Notes: generated by a model not told the origin, from the sequence alone. A stretch of DNA of 64,000 bases from Bradyrhizobium prioriisuperbiae (GCF_032397745.1 NZ_CP135921.1:3348001-3412000), one strand, 5' to 3'; positions 45,285-53,799 are shown, counted from the first letter of the stretch. A program made the numbers and translations.

Positions 45285-45310
45285 AACTTGTTCGTAAATA
45301 AGAACAAGTT
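45285..45310. promoter_or_regulatory. IclR-type operator candidate upstream of ring-cleavage genes
   Basis: AACTTGTTC-gtaaataa-GAACAAGTT: perfect 9-base arms around 8 bases, ending 10 bases before the SnoaL-like start at 45321. The core GTTC-gta-N5-GAAC matches 44417-44434. Confidence 0.75.
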
Positions 45311-45320
45311 GGAAATGGAT

Positions 45321-45932
45321 ATGGCGGCGAAGTCAGAGCAAGAGGTGACGGATCACCGACAGATTCGGGACTTGCTCGAAAATTGGGTGGTCTGGCGCGA
45401 CTCCGGCGATTGGGAGCGATTTCGGCAGGTATGGCACGCCGATGGGCGCATGATGGCAACCTGGTTCCAGGGGAGTGCCGACGAGTTCATTCGCGTCAGC
45501 CAAGACGGCTGGGCGCGCGGCGTGAGTATCCTGCATTTCCTCGGAGGAATTTCGATCGAGGTGGCTGGCGACCGCGCAATCTCGCAGACCAAAATGACAA
45601 TCTCCCAGCGCGGCGATGTCGAGGGCGTAACCTGTGACGTCGTTTGCACCGGGCGCTTCTATGATTTCTTGGAAAGGCGAAACGGGCGCTGGGGCATCGT
45701 TCTACGGCAGCCGATTTATGAGAAGGATCGAATCGACCCGGTCTCGCCCTCAGCCAAGCTGGAGCTCGACCCTGCCTTGTTGGCTCGTTTTCCCGAAGGC
45801 TACCGCCACCTCGCGTATATGCAGACGCGGATCGGCTACACAGTCAAGCCGGACATGCCGGGCCTCAAGGGACCGAAGGTAGATCAACTTTATTCGCAAG
45901 GCGCCGCGTGGCTTGGCGGGGCGACACCCTAG
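45321..45932 (+). CDS. SnoaL/scytalone-dehydratase-like protein
   Basis: 203 residues. Start at 45321 (MAAKSEQE) or 45315; earlier in-frame starts lie inside the operator. Pattern WVVWRDSGDWERFRQVWHAD, then SILHFLGGISIEV and RRNGRWGIVLRQPIYEKDRI fits the longer SnoaL-like family that includes scytalone dehydratase and ring-hydroxylase small subunits. Two His residues at positions typical of dehydratases are visible. It is coupled to the maleylacetate reductase gene, so a dehydration giving an aromatic ring is a reasonable guess. Confidence 0.65.
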   Translation: MAAKSEQEVTDHRQIRDLLENWVVWRDSGDWERFRQVWHADGRMMATWFQGSADEFIRVSQDGWARGVSILHFLGGISIEVAGDRAISQTKMTISQRGDVEGVTCDVVCTGRFYDFLERRNGRWGIVLRQPIYEKDRIDPVSPSAKLELDPALLARFPEGYRHLAYMQTRIGYTVKPDMPGLKGPKVDQLYSQGAAWLGGATP

Positions 45933-47002
45933 TGCAACCGGCCACAGCTTCCTTTACTTACGTTCCTAACCCCGGCCGAGTGTTGTTCGGGTCCGGTAGA
46001 ATGCGAGAGATCGCGGCGGAGTTGGAGCGATTGGGCTGCCGACGAGCCTTCGTGGTCTGCACGACGGACCAACGCGAACTGGCGCTGCGTGCGGCTACGG
46101 AATTCGGAGCTCGCTCGGTGTTCGCGGAAGCGACGATGCACACGCCGATGACCGTCACCCAGGCGGCGCTTTCCCAGTTGCAGGCTGCGGATTGCGACAG
46201 TCTTGTCGCGATCGGCGGCGGTTCAACGATTGGCCTGAGCAAAGCCTTGGCGCTGCGGACCGATCTACCGCAGATCGCGGTCCCCACCACCTATGCGGGC
46301 TCCGAAATGACACCGATCCTGGGGGAGACCAGCGAAGGCCAAAAGACCACTCTGCGTTCGCCAAAGGTGCTGCCGGAAGTCGTTATCTACGACGTTGACC
46401 TGACACTCTCGCTGCCACCTGGGCTCTCGGCCGTCAGTGGCGTCAACGCCATCGCGCATGCGGTGGAGGCGTTATATGCCCACGACACCAATCCTGTCAT
46501 TTCGCTGATGGCGGAAGAAGGCATCGCGGCACTCGGGCGCGCTTTGCCATGTATTCTCACTGTACCGAACGAAATTGCCGCGCGCGAAGCTGCCCAATAC
46601 GGCGCCTGGCTGTCCGGCATTTGTCTCGGCTCTGTTGCGATGGGGCTTCATCACAAGATCTGTCACGTGCTGGGCGGAAAATTCGATCTACGCCATGCCG
46701 AGACGCACGCTGTCATGCTGCCCCATGTTGTCGCGTATAACAGCGCTGCCGCGCCGGCAGCGATGGTCCGCGTCGCGAAAGCTCTGAAGAGAGCAGGCGC
46801 TGCATCCGGTCTGTTCGCGCTCAATCGGACGCTCGCCAATCCGCTTTCCCTGGCCGAACTTGGCATGCCCCGGGAGGGTATTGCGCAAGCGGTGGATCAG
46901 GTCATGCAGGATCAATACTCGAACCCTCGGCCGCTCGATGCGGCTGCATTGCAATCGATGCTTGCGAGGGCATGGTCAGGTGAAGCCCCACGTGGCGGAT
47001 AA
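45932..47002 (+). CDS. Maleylacetate reductase
   Basis: 356 residues from GTG 45932, which shares a base with the previous stop; a GTG 24 bases earlier is also in frame. Iron-ADH-fold motifs of maleylacetate reductase: FTYVPNPGRVLFGSG, VAIGGGSTIGLSKALAL, VPTTYAGSEMTPILGET and GLHHKICHVLGGKFDLRHAE. Reduces maleylacetate to 3-oxoadipate with NADH. Followed after 43 bases by the dioxygenase that makes its substrate. Confidence 0.92.
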   Translation: MQPATASFTYVPNPGRVLFGSGRMREIAAELERLGCRRAFVVCTTDQRELALRAATEFGARSVFAEATMHTPMTVTQAALSQLQAADCDSLVAIGGGSTIGLSKALALRTDLPQIAVPTTYAGSEMTPILGETSEGQKTTLRSPKVLPEVVIYDVDLTLSLPPGLSAVSGVNAIAHAVEALYAHDTNPVISLMAEEGIAALGRALPCILTVPNEIAAREAAQYGAWLSGICLGSVAMGLHHKICHVLGGKFDLRHAETHAVMLPHVVAYNSAAAPAAMVRVAKALKRAGAASGLFALNRTLANPLSLAELGMPREGIAQAVDQVMQDQYSNPRPLDAAALQSMLARAWSGEAPRGG

Positions 47003-47045
47003 GCCACCAGCGCTTCGTCTCGAGCGACAAGGACAAGAGGCAGCG

Positions 47046-47915
47046 ATGCGAAATTTCGACGAGACGACCATAACTGAAGCGGTGCTGGAACGGGTGCGCA
47101 ATGCGCCCAATCTCCGGCAGCGTATCATCAGCGAGGCAATAGTCCGTCACCTGCACGATTTCGTGCGCGAGGTAGAGCCGAGCCAAAAGGAATGGGCCGA
47201 GGCTATCGCGTTCCTGACCCGCGTCGGCCAAAAATGCACAGACACAAGACAGGAATTCATTCTGCTTTCCGACACCCTAGGTGTTTCGATGCTGGTGGAT
47301 GCGATCAACCACCGCCTTCCCGGCAATGCTACCCAAACCACGGTGCTGGGCCCCTTCCACGTTGCCGACGCGCCCGAGTTCGCACTCGGGGAAGATATCT
47401 CCGGCGGAATGGCCAGTGAGCCGCTTCTGGTCGAGGGCAGGGTCAGCGGCATCGACGCAAAGCCGATCATCGGTGCGGTCGTCGAGTTTTGGCACGCCGA
47501 CGCAGAGGGTTTCTATGACGTTCAAAGCGAGACGGGGTTGGCCAGCCTTGCCGGACGCGGCATCGTGCGCACCGATGCCAAGGGAGAGTTCTGGTTCCGA
47601 ACCGTCGTCCCTGCCGCGTATCCTATTCCCGATGATGGACCGGTAGGGGACATGCTCAAGGCGCAAGCCCGTCATCCATACCGTCCAGCGCACGTCCACT
47701 TCATGATCTCCGCGCCGAACTGCGAAACCCTCGTAACACATTTGTTTCTGGCAGACAGCGAGTACCTCGATTCCGATGTTGTGTTTGGCGTCAAAGATGC
47801 CCTGATTTGCGAACTCGAGACGCAATCCGTTGGACCGACCGCGCGAGGCAACAGGGTTGCGAAGGACATGGCGGCACTGCGCTACGATTTTGTACTCGCC
47901 GATGCCGGCAGGTGA
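47046..47915 (+). CDS. Hydroxyquinol 1,2-dioxygenase (intradiol)
   Basis: 289 residues. N-terminal dimerisation domain (ITEAVLERVRNAPNLRQR), then the iron site: Tyr in AAYPIPDDGPVG, Tyr in HPYRPAHVHFM and the HVH pair as His ligands. VLGPFHVADAPEFALGEDI is close to hydroxyquinol rather than catechol dioxygenases. Cleaves 1,2,4-trihydroxybenzene to maleylacetate, the substrate of the gene upstream. Start ATG 47046. Confidence 0.93.
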   Translation: MRNFDETTITEAVLERVRNAPNLRQRIISEAIVRHLHDFVREVEPSQKEWAEAIAFLTRVGQKCTDTRQEFILLSDTLGVSMLVDAINHRLPGNATQTTVLGPFHVADAPEFALGEDISGGMASEPLLVEGRVSGIDAKPIIGAVVEFWHADAEGFYDVQSETGLASLAGRGIVRTDAKGEFWFRTVVPAAYPIPDDGPVGDMLKAQARHPYRPAHVHFMISAPNCETLVTHLFLADSEYLDSDVVFGVKDALICELETQSVGPTARGNRVAKDMAALRYDFVLADAGR

Positions 47916-48043
47916 CTAAGGTTTCGACGGTCCTGCTCTCTGACGGACAAATCAGAACCGCTAGAACTGACATAGCCGGTAAAGACGCGTCGCACTTCCG
48001 CCGATAGCGGCGACGATGATGCGGGAGTGCTGGTCCTAACGCT

Positions 48044-48895
48044 TCATTGAGCGAAAAATTTGAGAAGTGCTTCGGCCGACTCCGCCGGCCGTTCCTCTAC
48101 TAACCAATGACCACATTCCGGGATGCTGCCACCTGACACGTTGGTAGCAAATTCCTCCAGCATGGGGACGATCTTCGGTCCCCACCGATGCTCGCCTCCC
48201 AATGCGAGGACAGGTATCGTCAAGGGATTTTGCTTCCAGTTTAAAGCGTTTGCGTGGTCCTCCGGGAAAGCGCGGTACCACTCGAGGCCACCCCGGGTAT
48301 TCCCGGGCTTAGCCATAGCGCGCGCATAAACTTCCACTTCCTCGACCGGTAGCGCACCATGGTTAAACGTCCGATCGGCGAAGAACACCGAGACGTAGTC
48401 GAACTCGCGACCGTAAATGAGGCGCTCCGGCAGATCACGCTTCATATGGAACGCGAAATGCCAAACCATCGGGTCAGCGAAATTCGCCTCCCACTGGCTC
48501 CATCCCGGCATCGGCGCATCCAGGATTGCAAGGCGCGTCACAGCCTCGCGGTGCGTGAAGGCCAGGGCCAAGGCGACCATCGCTCCGATGTCATGCCCGC
48601 AGACAGCATAGTGCTTGAAACCTAATGCTCCCATTGCGCCGTGCACGTCTTCGGCCAGGCTTGCCTTGTCATAGCCGCCCTGAGGGCAGTCGGAATGACC
48701 TGCTCCGCGCAGATCGAGGGCAACCACGGTATGTCGCTCGGCAAGCACTGGCATAATCTTGCGCCATTCCCACCAGGTCTGTGGCCAGCCATGGAGGAGA
48801 ACGAGCGGCGGCCCCTCGCCACCTACGACAGCATGGATCTTTACATCACCTGCGCGCAGCACTTGATGACGGAAGTCGTCCAACTTGGAATTCAT
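48044..48895 (-). CDS. Alpha/beta hydrolase, epoxide-hydrolase-like
   Basis: 283 residues from ATG 48895 with GAAAGGA upstream. LLHGWPQTWWEWRKIMPVL, LDLRGAGHSDCPQGGYDK, nucleophile Asp in CGHDIGAMVALALAFTH, MVWHFAFHMKRDLPERLI in the cap and PECGHWLVEERP with the catalytic His. Haloalkane-dehalogenase/soluble-epoxide-hydrolase group. Paralog of the next gene, separated by 35 bases; probably one operon facing the hydroxyquinol genes tail to tail. Confidence 0.88.
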   Translation of the reverse strand: MNSKLDDFRHQVLRAGDVKIHAVVGGEGPPLVLLHGWPQTWWEWRKIMPVLAERHTVVALDLRGAGHSDCPQGGYDKASLAEDVHGAMGALGFKHYAVCGHDIGAMVALALAFTHREAVTRLAILDAPMPGWSQWEANFADPMVWHFAFHMKRDLPERLIYGREFDYVSVFFADRTFNHGALPVEEVEVYARAMAKPGNTRGGLEWYRAFPEDHANALNWKQNPLTIPVLALGGEHRWGPKIVPMLEEFATNVSGGSIPECGHWLVEERPAESAEALLKFFAQ

Positions 48896-48930
48896 TGCGG
48901 GTCCTTTCGTTGAATTTGGCGTCGAGAAGC

Positions 48931-49809
48931 TCAACGTGCGATCGATGGTGCCGTCACCAAGAAATCAGTGATCACGCGAGCTAACTCGCTCGGAGTTTCC
49001 TCTGCAGGGTAATGTCCGCAGCGTTCGATGATCGTGGCCCGAACATCTTTCGCGACCCGACGAATGGTGTGTTCGGAAGCGGGGCCGTAGCCCCACTCAG
49101 TTCCGATCGCCAGGACGGGCATTGGCAGGGGCGTCCGTCCCCAGACGGAATTATCGCTCCGGTCGATTGGTAACGTGCGGTAGTAGCTAAAGGAGGACCT
49201 CAACGCGCCTGGTCGCTGAAGCGCGCGTGCGTAATGTTCGATGTCGGCGTCGCTCACTGAATTTGAATCGAAGAGTCCAACTTTCTCGCGCCGCATGAAA
49301 TGATCCACGAAAAGCTTCTCCCGTCCGCGAACCAACTCCTCGGAGATGTCGCCAGCCATATTGAAGCCGAAGTGCCAGCTTCCACCTTTCGACACGTCCA
49401 TCGCTTCTTCCTGGCCGAAACTCGGAAGGCTGCTCTCGATGAAGATCAGGTGGCTAACCTCTTCCGGCCATTGTGCGGAGTAGGCATAGGCGACGTGCCC
49501 ACCGAGATCGTGACCGGCCAACGCGATGCGCGACAAACCAAGCGCCCGCACAAAATCCCTGAGGCGACAGGCAATTGTCTTTTTATCGAAGCCGCCATCG
49601 GGTTTCGACGTGTAGCCAAAGCCCGGCAAATCAGGAATCACGACATCGCATTCTGAAACCAGGAGCGGTGCCACCCGGCGCCAAGCATGCGATGTTTGTG
49701 GCCAGCCATGAAGCAAAACGATCGGAAGTCCGCCATGGCCTGACCGGTGATAGGCGAAGCGGATGTCACCGGCTCGCAGGGATTCGTAACGTCTCACTTC
49801 AGTGTCCAC
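48931..49809 (-). CDS. Alpha/beta hydrolase, epoxide-hydrolase-like, second copy
   Basis: 292 residues from GTG 49809 (AAGGGA upstream); the frame runs further upstream without a good start. LLHGWPQTSHAWRRVAPLL, PDLPGFGYTSKPDGGFDKK, Asp in AGHDLGGHVAYAYSAQWP, SWHFGFNMAGDISEELV in the cap and ERCGHYPAEETP. Same family as the downstream gene. A TAGACC-type repeat lies in its promoter region, linking it to the TetR gene that starts at 50562. Confidence 0.88.
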   Translation of the reverse strand: MDTEVRRYESLRAGDIRFAYHRSGHGGLPIVLLHGWPQTSHAWRRVAPLLVSECDVVIPDLPGFGYTSKPDGGFDKKTIACRLRDFVRALGLSRIALAGHDLGGHVAYAYSAQWPEEVSHLIFIESSLPSFGQEEAMDVSKGGSWHFGFNMAGDISEELVRGREKLFVDHFMRREKVGLFDSNSVSDADIEHYARALQRPGALRSSFSYYRTLPIDRSDNSVWGRTPLPMPVLAIGTEWGYGPASEHTIRRVAKDVRATIIERCGHYPAEETPSELARVITDFLVTAPSIAR

Positions 49810-49894
49810 GGCAATATCCCTTGGAGATTCGATAAGGACTACCGGCAAACCAGCGCACACCGGCAAATTCGCCCAGATCGCGTGAGGTTATTTG

Positions 49895-49910
49895 TAGACC
49901 TTTTGGTTTA
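49895..49910. promoter_or_regulatory. TAGACC-N4-GGTCTA-type operator
   Basis: TAGACC-TTTT-GGTTTA, one mismatch from a perfect dyad, 86 bases upstream of the hydrolase start at 49809. Confidence 0.65.
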
Positions 49911-49950
49911 AAAATGCTCGCACGAACCGACTTGCTTGGCATGGGATGAA

Positions 49951-50562
49951 CTACTTTGCGAAGCGATCGATAAGGGTCTGGACCACGGCTTGGGATGCAC
50001 TCCGGTCCGAACTCGTCTTGCTAACGACACGCATGCCTTCGAGCAGACACAGAATCAAGCGGGCGGCCGTTGCGGGCTCGACACCATCCGCTAGTCGACC
50101 TCCCGACTTTGCGCGCACCAATGCCGCCGTCAGCCGCGTCTCCATTGCCTTAAAAAACCGCCGAATTCGCTGCTCTACCTCGGTGTCATGGCCAGCCAAT
50201 TCCATGGCGGTCGCCACGACTAGGCACCCCCGCTTTCCGGCAGCCCCACTGGTCCGCTCGACGTATCTCGCAAGACACGCTCGGACGCCAGCCAAAGCAT
50301 CTTTTTGCGGGTCCAACTCGACATCGAGGCGCGTCAAGGACTCGGCGATGTATCGGTCGAGAGCATGCAAGAAAAGCCCGTGCTTGTCGCCAAAGGCTGC
50401 ATAGAGGCTTCCGCGTGAAAGATTTGTTGCCTCAAGGAGGTCAGGCAACGATGTCGCGTAATAACCAGACGACCAGAAAACGCCCATGGCGCTTTCAATA
50501 GCCTCATCCGTATCGAACTCTCTCGGGCGGCCACGCGCCCGTTGCGAAGTCTGTCGTATCAT
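49951..50562 (-). CDS. TetR-family regulator
   Basis: 203 residues from ATG 50562 (MIRQTSQRARGRPREFD); an in-frame Met six codons upstream would overlap the operator. Helix-turn-helix: DEAIESAMGVFWSSGYYATS, LPDLLEATNLSRGSLYAAFG, KHGLFLHALD. The C-terminal part has RGCLVVATAMELAGHD. This AcrR/NemR-like group typically binds TAGACC-type dyads and responds to small reactive or aromatic ligands. Likely represses the hydrolases, transporter genes and itself through the four repeats. Confidence 0.9.
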   Translation of the reverse strand: MIRQTSQRARGRPREFDTDEAIESAMGVFWSSGYYATSLPDLLEATNLSRGSLYAAFGDKHGLFLHALDRYIAESLTRLDVELDPQKDALAGVRACLARYVERTSGAAGKRGCLVVATAMELAGHDTEVEQRIRRFFKAMETRLTAALVRAKSGGRLADGVEPATAARLILCLLEGMRVVSKTSSDRSASQAVVQTLIDRFAK

Positions 50563-50572
50563 GCCCCATAAA

Positions 50573-50588
50573 TAGACCAATCGGTCGC
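50573..50588. promoter_or_regulatory. TAGACC-N4-GGTC operator upstream of TetR
   Basis: TAGACC-AATC-GGTCGC, just before the TetR start codon; autoregulation is likely. Confidence 0.75.
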
Positions 50589-50732
50589 GAACAGCAAGCG
50601 TGTTCTCACAGTGGCGCGCCGGCGTGAGACTGCCTCAACATGGAACGACAGGGTTAAACGCTCACCCTCCTGCGCTGAACGACAGGGACCGTGAGGCGAC
50701 GCCCGGAGTCCAGGGCGAGGGGGTTGCATTTA

Positions 50733-50748
50733 AGGACCGAATGGTCCA
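50733..50748. promoter_or_regulatory. GGACC-N4-GGTCC operator upstream of binding protein
   Basis: AGGACC-GAAT-GGTCCA with perfect 5-base arms, 33 bases before the ATG at 50782. Confidence 0.7.
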
Positions 50749-50781
50749 TAAATTATTGAGCCGTATAATCGGAGGATGCGG

Positions 50782-51984
50782 ATGGGGTCGGTTACAAACA
50801 AGCCCGTAAATGTGGCCGTCGTGACCTATCTCTCGGGGCGCGCAGCTGCGCCTTTCGGCTTTCCCGCCCGGAATGCCGCAGAACTCATGGTGGAAGCCAT
50901 CAACGCCGGAGACGAACTACCCGAGCCATACTCGTCTCGGGGCTTCGCCGGTCGCAAGTTGTCCTTGAGAGTTTACGACGAGGGCGGCTCAGAGAGCGAC
51001 CAGGTCGAACAGTTGCAGCGCATACGCGCCGACGGTGCAGACATTGTCGTTGGCTACGCGGGCAGCGCAATTGCGATGGCCATTGCTCCTATCGCCGAAG
51101 AGCTACGCCTGCTGACCGTCATCGCCGGCGGCGGCGCGAGTCAGTTATTCGCTCGGCAATGGGACTGGGTGTTTCGTACCCAAACGACAACAACAACGGA
51201 CGCTGTCGGAGCTGCTCGCTATGTGGCAGCCCAACTCGGTTTCTGTGGCTTGGGTTTTGGCGGCATCAACCAACAATACGTTTGGGGAACGGATAGTTGG
51301 AGAGAATTTCGCGCGGCATTGCAGGTTCTTCAGCCGGATGCCCAAGAGGTGGGGGGGCATTTCGCCCCGCTATATTCAGGTGCAGTTGATACCCCGATCA
51401 AAATTCTGAAAGAGCAAGGTGTCCAACTCGTACATTCCGGTAATTGGGGTCTTGATCTGTTTCGGTTGGTAGAAGTCGCACGGAAAGCAATACCGGACGC
51501 GCGCTTGCTTTTGGTTTCCGGAGAAAGCGGACTTCACCGTCTGGCTAAGACAATTCCTGAGGGGACAATCATCGGTGGCCGCGGTTCGCACGGGCTGTTG
51601 GCACACGACACAGAGTTGAATCGCTGGTTCAATGCCTGCTACCGCGACCGATACGAAGTAGCGCCGATTTATCCCTCGTATGGAGTTGCCAACGCGCTAC
51701 TCGGTCTGAAGGCTGCGTGGGACAAGGCCGGCGCAACTTCAGCGACGATTGATATCGCGTCATTGCTGGCCGGTTCAACTTTCGAAGGTGTGGGATCCAC
51801 TATCTCTATGGCTCGTGCGAACGGTCGTCAGGCCGTCGCGGAGGCTGTCTACGGGACGGTAAAGCGGAGCCCGGGCGGGGAAATAGAGCTGACCGAAATA
51901 ATGCGCTTTCGGCCGAGCGAGGTAAACCCGCCGGACGGAATGGCCGGACTGGAGTGGATTGAGAGTCGTTTCGGCAACCGGTAA
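50782..51984 (+). CDS. Liv-type binding protein without a signal peptide
   Basis: 400 residues from ATG 50782 (GGAGG six bases upstream; the ATG at 50776 is too close). Peripla_BP_6 fold: PVNVAVVTYLSGRAAAPFGF, LSLRVYDEGGSESDQVEQLQ, YSGAVDTPIKILKEQGVQLV. No hydrophobic or twin-arginine leader and no hydrophobic frame directly upstream, unlike the other binding proteins here. It may be a cytoplasmic ligand sensor (AmiC-like) or a binding protein whose leader was lost. It diverges from the TetR gene. Confidence 0.85.
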   Translation: MGSVTNKPVNVAVVTYLSGRAAAPFGFPARNAAELMVEAINAGDELPEPYSSRGFAGRKLSLRVYDEGGSESDQVEQLQRIRADGADIVVGYAGSAIAMAIAPIAEELRLLTVIAGGGASQLFARQWDWVFRTQTTTTTDAVGAARYVAAQLGFCGLGFGGINQQYVWGTDSWREFRAALQVLQPDAQEVGGHFAPLYSGAVDTPIKILKEQGVQLVHSGNWGLDLFRLVEVARKAIPDARLLLVSGESGLHRLAKTIPEGTIIGGRGSHGLLAHDTELNRWFNACYRDRYEVAPIYPSYGVANALLGLKAAWDKAGATSATIDIASLLAGSTFEGVGSTISMARANGRQAVAEAVYGTVKRSPGGEIELTEIMRFRPSEVNPPDGMAGLEWIESRFGNR

Positions 51985-52094
51985 CTCAAGTACGTATTTG
52001 CTCCGACAGGATCCTTTCCTCAAGTGAAGCCCGGGTCGTTCAAATCACTGGGAAGAAATGGCTCTTATTATCGAGCTTGCCGTAGAATGGCCCC

Positions 52095-52337
52095 TTGATA
52101 TTGGATGGCCTCTCCCTTGACCAACTCAGGACCTTCATCGTTTCTGCCGATGAAGGTAGCTTTTCGGCCGCTGCCCGTAAATTGCGTCGGGCACAGTCCG
52201 TGATCAGCGATTTGGTCGGCGGCGCCCGGCTGTTCGATCGCTCGGCGCGCTATCCGACGCTGACGCCAGCCGGCGCCGCTTTGCTCGCCGACGCTCGGGG
52301 CATCGTCGCGGGCGTCGACTTCATGAAGGCGCGGTAG
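52095..52337 (+). pseudogene. LysR-family N-terminal fragment
   Basis: About 80 codons of a LysR winged helix (LSLDQLRTFIVSADEGSFSA, RLFDRSARYPTLTPAG). Compared with the family, about 7-10 residues are missing between VISDLV and ARLFDR, in the recognition/wing region, and a stop follows FMKAR at once. The ligand domain is absent. A remnant; no downstream continuation seen. Confidence 0.75.
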
Positions 52338-52582
52338 CTCCTGCGACGCGTGGCCTGCGCAAAATGGTGCATAAACGCACAACCGATGTTGAAGATTCGG
52401 GAATCCCGTTCGCTTGCGCACCTCCTACTTAGCTTCGTGAAGAGGAGCCGGCCCGCGCCATGCCTTGCGCGCGGGGCGCGCGCGGAGACCTGATCGCGCG
52501 GTCGGCGTCTGCTCGCGGCAACGCGAGGTGGCGTTCTACGTGCCGAGGTTATCGTTGGACGCAATCGTTGGAGATCGACGGC

Positions 52583-53395
52583 ATGAAGATCGAACTGAAG
52601 GGCCGCAAGGCGATCGTAACGGGATCTACCGCCGGCATCGGCCGCGCGACCGCGGAAGGACTGGTACGTGCCGGCGCTTCGGTCGTCGTCAACGGCCGAA
52701 AGCAAGAGCGAGTCGACGAAGCTGTGCGGCAGATGCGCAAGTCGTTCCCGGGGAATGAGATCTCGGGCGTCGTCGCCGATCTCTCGACCGCCGAGGGCGC
52801 CAAAGCCTTTTGCGCGCAGGTGCCGGACGCCGACATCCTCGTGAACAACGTCGGTACGGCTTTCATCCGGGAATACAAAGGCGTCGAGGACATTGCGAAA
52901 ATCCCCGACGAGGACTGGCTTGGCCTGTTCCAGTTGAATGTGATGAGCGGCGTGCGCCTGACGCGCCACTACGTGCCGCGCATGGTGGCGAAAGGCTGGG
53001 GCCGCGTCGTGTTCGTGAGCAGCGAATCCGCGGTCAACATCCCCAAGGAAATGCTTGACTACGGCATGACCAAGACCGCGCAACTCGCGGTCTCGCGCGG
53101 GCTTGCCGAGGCGGTCGCGGCCACGGGCGTAACCGTCAACGCCGTCCTGCCGGGACCGACCCGTTCCGAGATCCTGGGTGACTTCATGGCGAAGCAGGCC
53201 GAGGCAAACGGAATCACACAAGAGCAAGCCGAGCAAGGCTTCCTGAAGGCGATGCGTCCGACCACGCTCATCCAACGCTTTGCGACCACCGACGAGGTCG
53301 CCAACATGATCGTCTACGTGTGCTCGGAGCAAGCTTCCGCGACCAGTGGGGCGGCGCTGCGCGTAGACGGCGGCGTCGTCCGCTTCGTCGCTTAG
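52583..53395 (+). CDS. Short-chain dehydrogenase/reductase, paralog of 5907-6719
   Basis: 270 residues from ATG 52583. Same family as the SDR at 5907: TGSTAGIGRA, NNVGTA, VSSESAVN, YGMTK and RVDGGVVRF all shared, with conserved blocks such as IPDEDWLGLFQLNVMSGVR. A longer frame upstream lacks a ribosome site; GGAG lies about 10 bases before this ATG. Followed by a nitroreductase remnant. The shared unusual NNVG motif suggests the same reaction in both copies. Confidence 0.9.
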   Translation: MKIELKGRKAIVTGSTAGIGRATAEGLVRAGASVVVNGRKQERVDEAVRQMRKSFPGNEISGVVADLSTAEGAKAFCAQVPDADILVNNVGTAFIREYKGVEDIAKIPDEDWLGLFQLNVMSGVRLTRHYVPRMVAKGWGRVVFVSSESAVNIPKEMLDYGMTKTAQLAVSRGLAEAVAATGVTVNAVLPGPTRSEILGDFMAKQAEANGITQEQAEQGFLKAMRPTTLIQRFATTDEVANMIVYVCSEQASATSGAALRVDGGVVRFVA

Positions 53396-53435
53396 CACCC
53401 GGCTTGAACGAAACTCGAAGAGAAAAGTTACCAGG

Positions 53436-53760
53436 CTGAAGAATGCCGTATCTGCCGACGCGCTCGATCAAATCTTTCGGTCCGCCTGGACCCATCAGGG
53501 TTGGACGGAGAGCCCTGTCGAGGAACGCGTGATCCGCGCGCGCCACGAAATCATGAAATGGGGGCCGACTTCAGGCACCTCCAGCCCGGCACGGTTCGTC
53601 TGGGTTCGCAGTCCGGAAGGCAAGGCAAAGCTCGCAGAACGCGCTTTCGAACGGAATCGACCCAAGATATTGCTGGCGCCCGTCACGGTGGTTATCCGCA
53701 ACGAAGGAAGTCAGCGGCCGTTCAGTGGTCCAGAATTTCTTCCGCACGATTTCGGCGCGA
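53436..53760 (+). pseudogene. Nitroreductase (RutE-like) remnant
   Basis: The frame reads ADALDQIFRSAWTHQGWTE, IMKWGPTSGTSSPARFVWVR and KILLAPVTVVI, matching the intact nitroreductase at 60500-61093 (LDQIFRSARTPNGWAD, LMKWGPTSANSSPARFVWVR). There is no start codon at the N-terminus, and the similarity fades after about 100 residues, just before the TetR gene. Non-functional. Confidence 0.8.
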
Positions 53761-53799
53761 AATCTTCTTCGTTCGTCCCGCTCTGGATTTCGACTGGCG

